DNA from: Kingdonia uniflora
Lineage: Eukaryota > Streptophyta > Magnoliopsida > Ranunculales > Circaeasteraceae
Length of the DNA stretch: 64,000 nt
Assembly: GCA_014058105.1 (NCBI GenBank)
Contig: JACGCM010002201.1
Span: 186,001-250,000, forward strand
Direction: 5' to 3'
Shown here piece after piece: positions 53,912 to 64,000 of the stretch (positions are counted from its first letter, which is position 1; each line of letters begins with the position of its first letter). The notes beneath the pieces were generated by a model, which was given only the letters and a program-made list of their open reading frames with translations, searched no databases and had not been told where the DNA came from. The translations under genes and the position numbers were made by a program.

Positions 53912-55260
53912 TTAAGATATCCATAATGCTCGGTCATCAAAAGATTTGGAGGGTGGAAACTCATCTACTGCATCTTCGGCAAGACCTGGATCATGTTCTT
54001 CCCAGTCAGGATCTGAAACTGGAAAGTCTGCTAGGAAATTCGCAACTGTTTGACCCTTTTCTGAAATTCGATGCTCAAATTTAATTCTGTCTTCCCCCAA
54101 ACTGACGGACCACTGCTGTGCTCGTCTGGATTTCTCTTTCTTAGACAATACTTCCCGAAGTGGGTAGTTTGCCATGACTTTGATAGGATATGCTTGAAAA
54201 TAGTATTTGAGCTTTTGTGCGGTATAAACGAGAGTTAAAAGTAATCTTTCAATTTTAGAGTACCTCGTTACCGCTGGAGTAAGTGCTTTGCTGATGAAGA
54301 AGATCGGTTTCTCAATTTTTCCTTCGAGCCGAATGAGAACCGAGCTGAGAAATACATCTGTAACTGTGAGGTAGATAATCAGTTCCTCATTACCTATCGG
54401 AGTGCTCATGATTGGAGCCCTCCCTAGATAAGTTTTGAGTTCCTGAAAAGCTGCTTCATATTCTGGTGTCCAGTTGATATCTTCATTCTTTGAATCTTTG
54501 CACCATTGAGTGGAACCTCTGAGTAGCATAAATAACCATCTGCATCGGTCCGAGGATTTGGATAGGAATCTGTTGATTGCTGCAATCTTTCCTGGGAGCT
54601 TTTGTACATCCTTCTTTGTTGATGGTGAAGGCATGTCCAGAAGAGCTCAAATTTGATCTGGATCTGCTTCTATCCCTTTCTTGCTGATAAGATGACCCAA
54701 GAACTTGCCCGAGTGAACATCGAACTGACATTTTTTGGGATTAAGCTTCATTCTGTAGGATCGTAATATACTAAATACTGTAGAGAGATGAGAGATGTGA
54801 TCTTGTTTCTTTAGGCTCTTGCAAAGCATGTCGTCAATATAGACTTTGACTGTTTATCCCAAGTGCTCTTTGAACATACTTGTGACCAGCCTTTGGTAAG
54901 TGGCTCCAGCGTTCTTAAGGCCGAATGGCATGACTTTGTAATAGTAGAGACCTCTTTCTGTAATAAATGTAGTCTTTTCTTGATCTTCTTCCAATAGTGG
55001 AATCTGATTGTACCCCGAAGTAGCATCCATCATGGACAAGAGTTCATGACCTGCTGTAGAGTCAAGGATCTGATGAATGATCGGAAGAGGGAAACTGTTT
55101 TTTGGCGTGTGTTTGTTAAGATCTGTAAAATCCACGCAGACCTGAATCTTCCCATTCTTCTTTGAAACAACAACGATATTAGAAATCCAGTCTGGGTACT
55201 TGGCTTCTCGAATAAAACCGACCTCGATAAGTTTGTCGATCTCCTTGTTCACCTCGTCTC
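53912..55260 (-). pseudogene. Reverse transcriptase and RNase H of element B
   Basis: The RT fingers/palm at 54854-55252 are NKEIDKLIEVGFIREAKYPD, VVSKKNGKIQVCVDFTDLNK, MDATSGYNQIPLLEEDQEKT and YYYKVMPFGLKNAGATYQRL. A TAA near 54860 then interrupts just before VYIDDMLCKSLK, the YxDD motif. Thumb and RNase H are open at 53912-54634 (GKIAAINRFLSKSSDRCRWL, KPIFFISKALTPAVTRYSKI, FLADFPVSD). One stop and one shift inactivate it. Confidence 0.87.
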
Positions 55261-55269
55261 TAAGTCTTG

Positions 55270-55930
55270 GAGATAACCTGCGTTGCTTCTGCTTAACTGT
55301 TGTGGCGCCTTCGCGGATATTTAAAATGTAGCAAGACTTTGAGAGGTCTACGCCTGGCTTTTCTTGGAAGTTCCATGCGAAAACGCCTTTGTTGGATTGG
55401 AGGAAAGAAATAAGAGCTTCTTTCTCTGTTTAAATTAATTTCGTACCAATAAAAGTACCTCGATTAACTCCATAGGCCTGGACGTATTCCATGGGATCGG
55501 CTGGAGAATACTGATCATCGAGGTGATCAGCCTTCTGTGATTGCTATGCAGCAATCTGGTCGAGAACTGGCAAGACTGTATTCCCGCAAGCTCGAGAGAG
55601 TTTCTGACTTTCTTTGATTTCATAAATACCATTGTTATGTTTGAAACAGAGTGCTTGGTGGAATGTGGACGGGATGGCCTCCATATTGTGCAGCCAACAA
55701 CGTCCTAGTATCCCCAAATACTTTGATTTGGCATTGATGACGTAAAAAATAATGTTGATAGTGGTAGGCCCTGCTGTCATCGGGAGAGTAATCTTCCCAA
55801 CTCGTACATCTTTGGACCCATTAAACCCACTGATGTATGTCTCACTTTGAACAACCTAATCTAATAGTCCCATCTAGTCAATCGTGCTCTGGGAAAGGAT
55901 CTCAATCCCACTTCCTGTGTCCACCATCAT
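55270..55930 (-). pseudogene. Aspartic protease region of element B
   Basis: MMVDTGSGIEIL, the DTG active site, lies at about 55890-55935 at the end of the open gag frame. After a stop, YVINAKSKYLGILGRCWLHN is at 55680-55750. Confidence 0.75.
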
Positions 55931-57136
55931 AGTGTGCATTACGAAATTCTTCATCTTGGGCATAATTACTAGTGCGTCATGATGAGGATACTTCACATGT
56001 CTTGTGTCGCAGTCTTCGAAGGAGATTCCCTTTCGACGACTGCTTGACTCTAGGAAAAGCTTGGCTTCCTTGTCCTGGACGGCAAGGTCGCAGCACTCGC
56101 CCAACTTCCTCCGCTTGATTCTGTTGGAATTCGAAACCTGATTGATCTCGATCATATTGCTACAGTAGAGATGATATAGATGTTTCTCCTCTGCTTGTTC
56201 TGTTTCTTGAGTCGCGTCACCTTGTTTCAGATAGCTCCCATCTTTATAGCTGGGAAGATTGATGATGTATTCGAGCATCCTCCCTTCCTTAAAAATGATA
56301 TCCAGGAGCTTCTTCAAGCCATAGCAATTGTCGGTGTTGTGGTGCTTAATCTTGTGATATTCGCAATAAGGTCGACCTGTTATTGGATCAAGAGGTCGAG
56401 CTGGACGGAAACATTTATCTTTCTGGAGAACAGGATAGATCACGGAAAGCTTGACATTCAACTTTGGTATGACTGTTCTGGATGGTTTTTGCGACCTCTG
56501 ATTGTTGTCTCTTCCTGGTTTTGTCTTTGCTCGTTTAGGATCGCCTTGATCGCTCGAGCTACAGTTGTTGCTGGAATCTGTAGAAGGAACCTTGGTGTTG
56601 TGGACTGCCTTTACGGGTTTATTCGGCTCGGGCATCATCCGCTCCAGATTGATGTAATTGTTGACTTTTTCGATTATATCTTCGAGAGTCTTGGGCTTCT
56701 TCAGGAAGAGATACACTTTAGCTTTGCAATTGAACTGCAGAGCATTTGTAAATGTGGGCACAGCTATCCTCTGATCTAGATTGTCGGCCTTTCGAGCCAG
56801 TTCGAGAAACTTCTTGGAGAACTCCTCGAGCTTTTCCCCTTGTGCTTGTTTGAGACTTATAAGAGAATATAAGTTCTCTTCTTTGTCTTTGTTGTGGGCA
56901 TAAGCCTTGATGAAGATTTTCTGTAACTGCTTGAAGGTATGAATCGAACCTTCCAGTAAATAGTGGAACCAATGGAGAGGTTTGTCCTGGAGACTGGTAG
57001 CAAAGAGCCGGCAAAGAATGCGATTCAGATTAGAATACAAACCCAATGAATCACAGAATTGTTGAACGTACAGGCCAGGATCGGTTCCTTTGTATTTGAT
57101 GATCTTGGGTGTATGGAAACCTATTGGGACATTCAT
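55874..57136 (-). CDS. gag of element B, 420-codon open frame reaching the protease
   Basis: Capsid-type domain FHTPKIIKYKGTDPGLYVQQ, RILCRLFATSLQDKPLHWFH, FKQLQKIFIKAYAHNKDKEE, FSKKFLELARKADNLDQRIA (residues 5-150). It is followed by a Lys-rich linker and a CEYHKIKHHNTDNCYGLKKL motif (residues about 255-275), the C-x2-H-x-GH-x-T-x-C type usual in Tat gag. It then has FEDCDTRHVKYPHHDALVIM and the start of protease. The upstream 57137-57930 has gag N-terminal sequence with several stops, so the true start is lost. Confidence 0.82.
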   Translation of the reverse strand: MNVPIGFHTPKIIKYKGTDPGLYVQQFCDSLGLYSNLNRILCRLFATSLQDKPLHWFHYLLEGSIHTFKQLQKIFIKAYAHNKDKEENLYSLISLKQAQGEKLEEFSKKFLELARKADNLDQRIAVPTFTNALQFNCKAKVYLFLKKPKTLEDIIEKVNNYINLERMMPEPNKPVKAVHNTKVPSTDSSNNCSSSDQGDPKRAKTKPGRDNNQRSQKPSRTVIPKLNVKLSVIYPVLQKDKCFRPARPLDPITGRPYCEYHKIKHHNTDNCYGLKKLLDIIFKEGRMLEYIINLPSYKDGSYLKQGDATQETEQAEEKHLYHLYCSNMIEINQVSNSNRIKRRKLGECCDLAVQDKEAKLFLESSSRRKGISFEDCDTRHVKYPHHDALVIMPKMKNFVMHTMMVDTGSGIEILSQSTID

Positions 57137-57925
57137 ATCAAATAATTATTTAGCAATTGGACTACCTTGTAATTTATGCTAGTCATCCTTCGCGTCTAAA
57201 ACCGTTGCTTCGATGATCACCCTGATACGCTGGTCCATGAGCTCCTGAGAAATATAATGCTGAGGGATAGGAGCTGCTGGAACTACCAGAACTGCTGGAA
57301 CTGTCGGAACTGCATGACGTATGAGTCTGGGAACGTGGTTACCTGTTTCCCCACTCATATGTTCAGGAAGCAGAGCTCGGTAAGGAAGTCACAGAACTTC
57401 CTCGGGTTGCTCGGAAGGCCAGCGATCTCTGCTGATATATGTCCGCGTCTCCTATCCCAAATGAATTGAGACTATCGGTGCTTATGGATCCTCACAATGA
57501 ATCTTGGAAATGTCTGTACAACGTACCTCATGTGACCCTAACCTCTCGTGAAGAGAAACCCTTGAGGTCGTTGGTACTGTCTCGCATTCTCTCAGGGCTG
57601 GTGGTGGTTGGCTGTTCTGTAATGCTTTCAGAGCTGTTTAAAAAGCTAACATTTGAGCTTCTTATTTCTTTGCCTCCAGAACTTGAGCTTGACACTCACA
57701 TTCTGACTCCTTATCGTGGAGCTCTCGATCTTCCAATAGCAGACGCTTGAGCTGACTCTGCTTCTCGGCTTCGACAATTAAGCTTGCCTGAAGTTCGGCA
57801 ACCTGATCAGGCCCCCTTGAATTTTTAGGTTGAGCTCCCAAAGATTGACGTGTTTAAACCATAATTGAATACCGTTGAATGATGAGTATTTATAGTGGTT
57901 CTTAAGTACGAGGAAAAACCGTGCG

Positions 57926-57945
57926 TTCCCACAAACGGCGCCAAA
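57926..57945 (-). other. Primer-binding site of element B
   Basis: Minus strand TTTGGCGCCGTTTGTGGGAA directly after the LTR. Confidence 0.75.
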
Positions 57946-58543
57946 TGTAGGGACCAGATTTCGCAAAGCTCGAAATAGCTTGAAATCGATCCTTACACCA
58001 AGAACTACTATGACAAGAATTAAATAAGGGATAACACTTGACACAAGAGATTTAGCGTGGAAAACCTGTAAATAGGTAAAAAACCACGACCTCGAGTGGA
58101 GGATTTTGTTAAAGTAGTATTATTGCTTGAGAGAGAGAGAATCTGATTACAATAGTTAATCTAAGAAAAGATAGCTAGAGATCAGATAATTGTATGTATC
58201 GAATTGTCTGTTGACCGTCTCGTTTCCTTAGGAGTTCTGCCCTTTTATAGACTTTTCTCTCAGCTTGACATCGTGCTTGAACACGTTCTCCTGAAAGTGG
58301 AAGTCATGGGCAGTTGAGTGTGTAACTGCTAGCTCATGGGAGACAGGTGTATGTTGACTTGTCCTGTTTACATCTATTGTGGACGACCCACGTTCTGCTT
58401 GAATTCGTGGTCGATGTGTAATTGTTAACGTGTATGAACGTGTTTGTTTATGCGTGAGTCTGGTACTGGATAAGATCGAGTCTTTCGGAGCTCGGGGTAT
58501 AGATGAGATCGAGTGTCCATAGCTCGAGGGATAAGCCCCTACA
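57946..58543 (-). repeat. Element B 5' LTR
   Basis: TGTAGGGACCAGATTTCGCA to GGGATAAGCCCCTACA, both canonical ends present. Confidence 0.92.
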
Positions 58544-58548
58544 TGACC

Positions 58549-59260
58549 TTCTCATTTCAAGCTTTTGCAGATCATATCATCGATATAGACTTCCATAATT
58601 GTGCCGAGATGATCTTGGAACATTTTAGTCACAAGTCTTTGGTAAATAGCGCCTGCATTTTTTAAACTGAAAGGCATTACTATGTAACAGTAGAGACCTC
58701 TGTCGGTGATGAAGGTTGTTTTTTCCTAATCTTCTTCGGCTAGTGGAACCTGGTTATAACCAGAGAATGCATCCATCATAGAAAGAAGTTCATGTCCTGC
58801 GACTGAGTCGAGAAGTTACGGAATGAGTGGTAGCGGAAAACTGTCCCTAGGTGTAAATTTGTTGGGTTTTGTAAAGTCAATACAAACTCTAATTTTGCCA
58901 TTTTCTTTGGCACCGCTACGATATTGGAAACCCACTTAGGATAATTAACTTCCCGAATAAATCCTACCTGAAGAAGTTTATTGATTTCTTCGTTTACTAT
59001 ATCGCGGAGTTGGGGTGCTAGATTCTATCATTTTTGGATGATAGCTTTACTGTCTGGAAGGAGGCTGAGTCGGTAGCAAGCGATTAAGGGGTCGATGCCA
59101 GGCATTTCTTGGAAAGTCCAGGAAAAGATGTCGATGCTCTTCTTAAGTAGCTGTAACATGGCCTCTTTTTCGTCGATTGATAATTTGGAACTGATGAAGG
59201 TTGTGCGCCCTGGGCCATCGAGTTCAATAGATTTGACTATCACGGCGTCATGCTATTTAA
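58549..59260 (-). pseudogene. RT N-terminal half of element C, resuming after element B
   Basis: The frame at 59028-59243 has LLKKSIDIFSWTFQEMPGID. Then fingers/palm residues run down to the active-site motif VYIDDMICKSLK, which abuts the element B junction at 58549. A pol gene was split here between the YxDD motif and the thumb. Confidence 0.82.
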
Positions 59261-59289
59261 ATGTTGTTGATTCCTCTTGCTATAGTTGC

Positions 59290-59843
59290 TATGCTTTGAG
59301 AAGTTTGGTTGTTTGAGGGTTGGTTGTGGTATTTTCGCACAAGCGCACAACTGTTTGGCTGCCCTTGATTTCATAAATTTTGTGATCTATTGGAAAATGT
59401 AGCGCTAGATGATAAGTAGAAGGCACGGCTTTAATTGAATGTAACCAACTTCGTCCTAAAATCCCCAAATATTTGGACTCTGCGTCGATAACGAGGAATT
59501 TGATAAATGTAGTTTTGGAACCTTCCTGAACTGGCAGAGAGATTTCTCCTGCGGCTAATTCTTACGAACCATTGAATCTTGTGATTGTTGTTGTCAAAGC
59601 TTTTACCGAATCTGCAAGGCCTAGGACTTCAATTGCTCTTCTGAACAATATATTTGTTGCGCTCCCAGTATCAATGAGAAGTGTATGCAAATAGTCCTGT
59701 CCGACTTTGAACATAATGACGAGAGAGTCATCATGAGGGTATTTGACGTGGCTTGTGTCACAGTCTTCGAAAGTGATTTGGTAAGAACACTTCGATATGC
59801 TTGTACTGGGGAGCAGTTTTGCTAATTTGTCCAAGGAGGTCAT
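59290..59843 (-). pseudogene. Aspartic protease of element C
   Basis: FEDCDTSHVKYPHDDSLVIM precedes LHTLLIDTGSATNILFRRAI, the active site (59640-59710). YLGILGRSWLHSI-like residues follow near 59440. Confidence 0.78.
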
Positions 59844-59879
59844 TTTATAGCAAGATGTAATATGATCGTCTTATTTTCT

Positions 59880-61576
59880 TTTCTTCCCTTTTTCAATCTC
59901 AATCGTATACAGGTGGCGAGCTTGCCCTTGAGCTTGATTTTGCTCCACTTACTTATTTTTCTTTCATTCTCTAGGAATTTTTTGGATGTCGATGACATAA
60001 TTGTGGAGTCTTCTAGCTAATAGGATGCGATGGAAGATTCATATGAGGGAGTAACAGGTGTCAGTCTCATGGCTATGTACATTGGGATACTATCATAGTT
60101 GTCTGTTGGGAAGATCTGGAATTGTCTGTGGTACGCGATAACACTCATCTTCCTTTATCGTCGGCAAGATAGCAGAGAGAGTTGTTGTTATTGGTGGCAA
60201 AACTAGGACAGGTCTGTCTGGTGCGCCGTCCCTTCTTCTATTCTTGTCAATACTTTTGTCGCGTTATTTGGGCGCTTCAGGAGTGACTGTTCGCTTAGAT
60301 GGGGTCGATGATGTTTCTCAAGAATAGATTACAGATGAGCTTTTCATCTTATCTTTCTTTAATCGCTCCAGTTTGATGTAGTTATTAACCCTATCAATCA
60401 TCTTAGTGGCGGTACGCGGTTTGTGTAGAGTAAGTTCTTCTCGAACTATTGAGTCGATGTGCAGGGCAGAGGTGAATGCTGGAACGACAATTTTAGGGTC
60501 TGAGTTCCTTATTTTCCTTGTTTTCGGTAAGAAGCGTTTATAAAAGTTTGCCAGGGTCTCTTTCGCACCTTGCTCGAAGTAAAACAAGGAGTCGATAGTA
60601 ATCTCTCGCTCTCTGGCATGAGCATAATTGGATTCGAGAAGATGCTGCAACTGGCTGAACGTGGTGATGGAGGCCTCTTGAATAGTATGGAACCAACGGA
60701 GCGGTTCTTCCTTCAGGCTCATGTTGAAGAGTTTACATAACATGTGGTCGAGTTTTGAATATAACCCGACTGCGGCTTTGAAGTGACGAACATGTGTAAG
60801 CGGGTCAGTTAGGCCTGCATACTGAATAAATTTGGGCATATGGAAATTTTCCGGAATGGGCATAACTTCGAGATGAGGGAGATGGGGTTTGTCTCGATTC
60901 TATCAAGCGCGGACCTTCGGCCTGGAATGTTATAATTTATGGCCTGGATTCTGTTGCTAAGGTCGTCCAAAGTGACGAATTATTGTGGGGGAAATGGTAA
61001 GGCTGCAACCTGAGGAACAAAATCTCCCTATCCTTCTGGTTCCAATCGATCCCTGATTGGTTTTCTTTCGGGCGGGGGAGTTGGATGTCGAGTGCGTCGA
61101 CTTCCTTGAGTTGTCGATACTGAGGATGTTAAGCCAAAATGTCGGGAGGCTCTGTTTGGGTTTCCAAATCTGGATCGAGAAACACGGAGCTCGTCTTCCC
61201 TTGGTGGATCATCACGTTGAATTACTCTAAATAATCTATGCTCACTTCGAGCGAGTGGAGGGGATGCTTGTCGACCGGCAAGTCGATCTTGTATTTTCCT
61301 CAATCATTCCATTTTTTTCTGATGTGTTTGACTCTGCTGATCTAAGGCTTTCCTCCGTTCATCTCTCTCCATTTGAAGAGCATGAGCGTAGACACGTTGA
61401 TCTTCCATTCTTTGAGCTTTTTATGCTGCCATTTGTTGTTGAAGCTCGAGTACGACACAGCAAAGATCAATAGTTCCTGGTATTTTCTAATCTCTGACGA
61501 TAGTGGAATGGCCTCTCAGGTTCATGTTTGTCATCGGGCGGTGTTTAGATCAGTGACGGTAAAAAAAGTGTGGTAA
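59880..61576 (-). pseudogene. gag of element C
   Basis: A 181-codon frame at 60318-60863 gives the capsid-type domain: FHMPKFIQYAGLTDPLTHVR, LCKLFNMSLKEEPLRWFHTI, FSQLQHLLESNYAHARERE and VVPAFTSALHIDS. The Arg-rich N-terminal part is at 61028-61303. The region between gag and protease (59880-60310) is broken. Confidence 0.78.
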
Positions 61577-61595
61577 TTCCCACAGACGGTGCCAA
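61577..61595 (-). other. Primer-binding site of element C
   Basis: Minus strand ATTGGCACCGTCTGTGGGA. It differs from TGGCGCC by G to A, a decay change. Confidence 0.7.
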
Positions 61596-62079
61596 TTGTA
61601 GTGGTGTGTTTTCCAGAAGGAGAATCTTCACCAATACATATTCGCAAAGAGAATGTAATAAAGCTAGATAAAATAATATTTTACGTGGAAAACACAGTAA
61701 AGGTTGAGAAAAACCACGACCTCGAGGAGGATTTTTATGTAAAATCCAGTAAGATGCTAGTTATTACACGTTTTGAGTGATGTTGGATTTAGGAAGTAAG
61801 AATAGTAAAATATTGTGGTTTTTTAGAATCAATTCTCTGCCTGTATTTATAGTCATACAGGCAGTTTTATAAAAAGAAAGAAATAGTCTCCTATTCAGTG
61901 GGAGTAGGCAAACTTTGCGGATCTCTAACAGTTCTCACTAAACCAGGCTTCAATGGCTACTTTTGACAAGTCAAAGAATTATAGTAACTTCTAGAATGAT
62001 GGCCTTCCATCAGGTATAGCCTTCTTCGACTATACTCTGTTAGCTTACTCTTGTCGAATCTAGGGAATATGCTACTACA
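61596..62079 (-). repeat. Element C 5' LTR
   Basis: TGTAGTGGTGTGTTTTCCAG to ATATGCTACTACA. GGCTC follows immediately. Confidence 0.9.
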
Positions 62080-62139
62080 GGCTCATCAAGAAGCAAAAAG
62101 AAGTCGACGCGGCAGGTAACTAGAAGGGATAGAAATTAG
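62080..62139 (+). pseudogene. C-terminal end of the element G antisense gene
   Basis: After the target duplication the reading continues into a Ser/Lys/Arg-rich tail (SSRSKKKSTRQVTRR) with TAG at 62137. Element B's antisense gene ends in a comparable basic tail (SRKSCRIKKK). This shows element C landed about 20 codons before the end of the gene. Confidence 0.55.
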
Positions 62140-62430
62140 AATTATAAATTGCCTAAAATATTCTTTTATGTATACTTATCACGTTCATTGTGTGCTAATG
62201 ATATAGTAGATGTGATAATCTATTTAGTTCCTCAGATGTTGTAAATGTCATTTTATAGGATAGATGTTCGGAATTATATTTAATGTGTACGTCGACCAGG
62301 TATAAGTTTTTCATTAATGAAGGGAGAAACGTACATAAAAATGGAGAATAATTCTCACTTTTTAAATGTAAAAACATCAAACTATAAAATAAGTTTAGCG
62401 GTAATATGTATTCAACCTTCGTGTATTCCA
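62140..62430. other. Convergence spacer of element G
   Basis: AT-rich, about 290 bp, without the tandem array seen at this place in A, B and C. Confidence 0.45.
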
Positions 62431-63720
62431 AGGGTTAGGAAGTCAAACTCCTTCATTTGTTATCAGGTCACATGATCCGAGGTTGGTCTTACTAACAACA
62501 ATGAAGGGTCCTTCCAAATTTTCCATGAGTTTCCTGACATTTAATTCCTTCATATGTTTCCCTTAGGATAAGATCTTGGATGTTGAATTCTCTGTTGCGA
62601 ACTCTTTTGTTATAAGATTTTGCCAATGCCTAATGATAGGGTTCAAGATTAACAATTGTTCGGTCCCTTATTTATTCAATCCAGTTCATATTGCATGCTA
62701 ACTGAAACTCATTTTCCTCATTCGACATTTCGGGATCTTGTACTGGGTGATAATATTTGGTCGAGATAACAGCCTCAGTTTTATAAGCTAATAGGAAAGG
62801 TATACACCCCGTAGACACTCTAGGTGTTTCGGTATGCCCAAAGTACGTGTAGAAATTCCTTAATCTAATTTCCTTTCTTCTCTTTCAAACATTTTTTTAT
62901 CCCATCGAAGATTGCTTTATTGGTAATTTTTGCCTGAACGTGACCTTATAGGTAATAAAGATTTAAAGGGGAATGGATAATGTTGTATCAGTTAAGGAAT
63001 TTGACCACTCTTTCTCCAACAAACTGTGGTCCATTATCGATTTGTATCAGGTGGGGGCAATTGAATATGGTTATTATATTCTCTCATATGAACTTGAAGA
63101 TTTTGTCTTCGTGAGTTCGACATAAAGGGACTGCTTCGACCCATTTTGTAAAGTAATCAGTTGCTACCAATAAATGCCGCCTTTTCCCAGAGTGTTTGAC
63201 AATTTGCCCACAAGTTCGAGGTCCTATCTTTTGAAGGGCCAATATACTTTGCTCGCATAAATATCCATGGTTGGAGCTTGAATCTGATGTTCGTGTCGTT
63301 GGCAGGCATCACACTTCTTTGCGTATTCTTCGGCATGTGTTCCTAATTTAGGCCAAAAAAACCTAGAGTGCTTGCTCGATTTGCCAAGGAACGACCTACG
63401 GCATACAATCTGATATGTATGTTCCGTCTTGTAATTCCTTCAAATAAGGATATGTGACTAGCTCTTTTATGATAATGATGTATCATTTTACATTTTCTAT
63501 CAGTCTACATCTCTGGTTGATGTCTTCTAGTAGTTTACCTTTAAAATCCTTCTTGGGACCAATATATTTTAGAAAAGGCAACCTCCAATCGCTTTCTTCG
63601 ATCTCATCGCCCCTAGTGTTAATTGCGCTTGAGCTGACAAAATTAATACTTGGGGTAGATATGACTTCAATTTTTAAATATCAAGCCTCTGTTATGAGAA
63701 TTTCTGCCATATAAGCGAGG
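62431..63720 (-). pseudogene. Integrase of element G
   Basis: The C-terminal domain at about 62431-62720 reads LMENLEGPFIVVSKTNLG-like. The core follows with the catalytic region near 62900-63250 and the zinc-binding/linker region to 63500. The 63600-63700 stretch (SSAINTRGDEIEESDWRLPF-like) precedes it. Many stops. Confidence 0.72.
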
Positions 63721-63729
63721 GAGTCTACG

Positions 63730-64000
63730 TGCCTATTTTCTCCCTAAGGCAAGTACTCAATCGTAGCTTTCTAAAATTTTCTCCTTCTGCCGGCCACTAA
63801 AGCAGCGTACTCCACCATCTTTCAATTTTTCTGATATCGTTATGTGTAATGACTTATAATCAACATAGAGTCGGTGTATACAAAAAGCTTATGTACTCCA
63901 AGTTCTAATGTCATGTCCAAACCGTGGATTAACGCTTCGTATTCTGTTTCATTGTTCGTTGCCTCAAAATTGAGTTGGATATATTTTTCAATCCTAACAT
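63730..64000 (-). pseudogene. Second RNase H of element G, cut by the window edge
   Basis: IQLNFEATNNETEYEALIHG, LDMTLELGVHKLFVYTDSML at 63850-63990: the same archaeal-type RNase H as in A, B and C. RT, protease, gag and the 5' LTR would lie beyond 64000. Confidence 0.75.

Larger units (their letters stand above)
46032..58543 (-). mobile_element. Element B: Tat-type retrotransposon, 12.5 kb, youngest insertion
   Basis: LTRs of about 600 bp (TGTAGGGACC to CCCTRCA) with only two or three differences in the first 100 aligned bases, a primer site and a polypurine tract. It has the longest surviving frames: gag 420 codons, RT/RNase H 240 codons, antisense coil 308 codons. It lies within element C, consistent with a recent age. 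Confidence 0.92.
36736..62079 (-). mobile_element. Element C: Tat-type retrotransposon, about 12.8 kb without its insert
   Basis: LTRs of 483-484 bp, a perfect 5-bp duplication, primer site and polypurine tract. Gag, protease and the RT N-terminus are at 61.6-58.55 kb. The rest of RT, RNase H, second RNase H and integrase are at 46.03-43.5 kb. The plus-strand gene set is at 37.4-42.3 kb. Element B (12.5 kb) sits inside the RT. All C frames carry damage except the small gene at 37451. Confidence 0.9.
30260..64000 (-). mobile_element. Element G: Tat-type retrotransposon, interrupted and running off the right edge
   Basis: Left part: antisense gene set from about 30260 to 36735, with the MITE and element F inserted. 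Right part: after element C, the end of the antisense gene at 62080-62139, then integrase and second RNase H to the window edge. The perfect GGCTC duplication around C, with the antisense frame resuming after it, shows the two parts are one element. The left LTR was not identified and may be lost. The right LTR lies outside. Confidence 0.75.

Noticed and set aside
56180..56779. 199-codon plus-strand ORF with apparent hydrophobic segments
   Set aside because: It is the reverse of the intact gag frame of element B, and the hydrophobic look comes from complementing Lys/Glu-rich codons.

Overview
This is repeat-dense nuclear DNA from a flowering plant, probably a eudicot. It is AT-rich, and its recognisable genes are eukaryotic with GT-AG introns. 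Almost everything belongs to nested, decayed mobile elements. No intact host gene, tRNA, rRNA or CRISPR array was recognised.

Layout, left to right. 1-2.5 kb: Mutator-like (MULE) transposase pseudogene on the minus strand. 3.88-4.24 kb: RNase H-like (RVT_3) remnant. 4.445-5.709 and 21.307-22.25 kb: element D, a Tat-type Ty3/gypsy remnant split by element A (5.710-21.306 kb, both LTRs, near-matching 5-bp target duplication). 22.25-24.2 kb: two copies of a Helitron 3' terminus enclosing a Helitron Rep fragment and pieces of a subtilase and a wall-associated kinase gene. 24.54-28.44 kb: fragment of a 26S proteasome RPT5-type ATPase gene, split by element E, a gag-only LTR element (24.682-27.570 kb, perfect GGATC duplication). 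From about 30.2 kb to beyond the right edge: Tat element G. G contains a Harbinger-type MITE (30.339-30.737 kb), the short LTR element F (30.913-32.827 kb, TCCTA duplication) and Tat element C (36.736-62.079 kb, GGCTC duplication). Element B (46.032-58.543 kb) sits inside the reverse transcriptase of C. The order of insertion is therefore G, then C, then B.

All Tat elements have gag-protease-RT-RNase H-second (archaeal-type) RNase H-integrase on the minus strand. On the plus strand, between the polypurine tract and the 3' end of integrase, they carry a convergent set of extra genes. The main one is a multi-exon gene whose N-terminal domain resembles the 'putative gypsy-type transposon' family (Pfam Transposase_28) and whose C-terminal half is coiled coil. 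Two introns lie at matching positions in the diverged copies. Upstream are small genes: a 'RYFG' protein in A, D, C and perhaps B, and an 'EWPL' protein in A and D with its own TATA box. Where the main gene and integrase converge, A, B and C each hold an unrelated tandem array.

Extra ORFs in Tat elements are known in general. The small genes with conserved promoters, the matching introns in an antisense gene and the independent arrays at one site are the most interesting content here. Every copy has stops or frameshifts, so this window records an old system rather than a working one. All homology calls come from reading the sequence by eye, not from searches.
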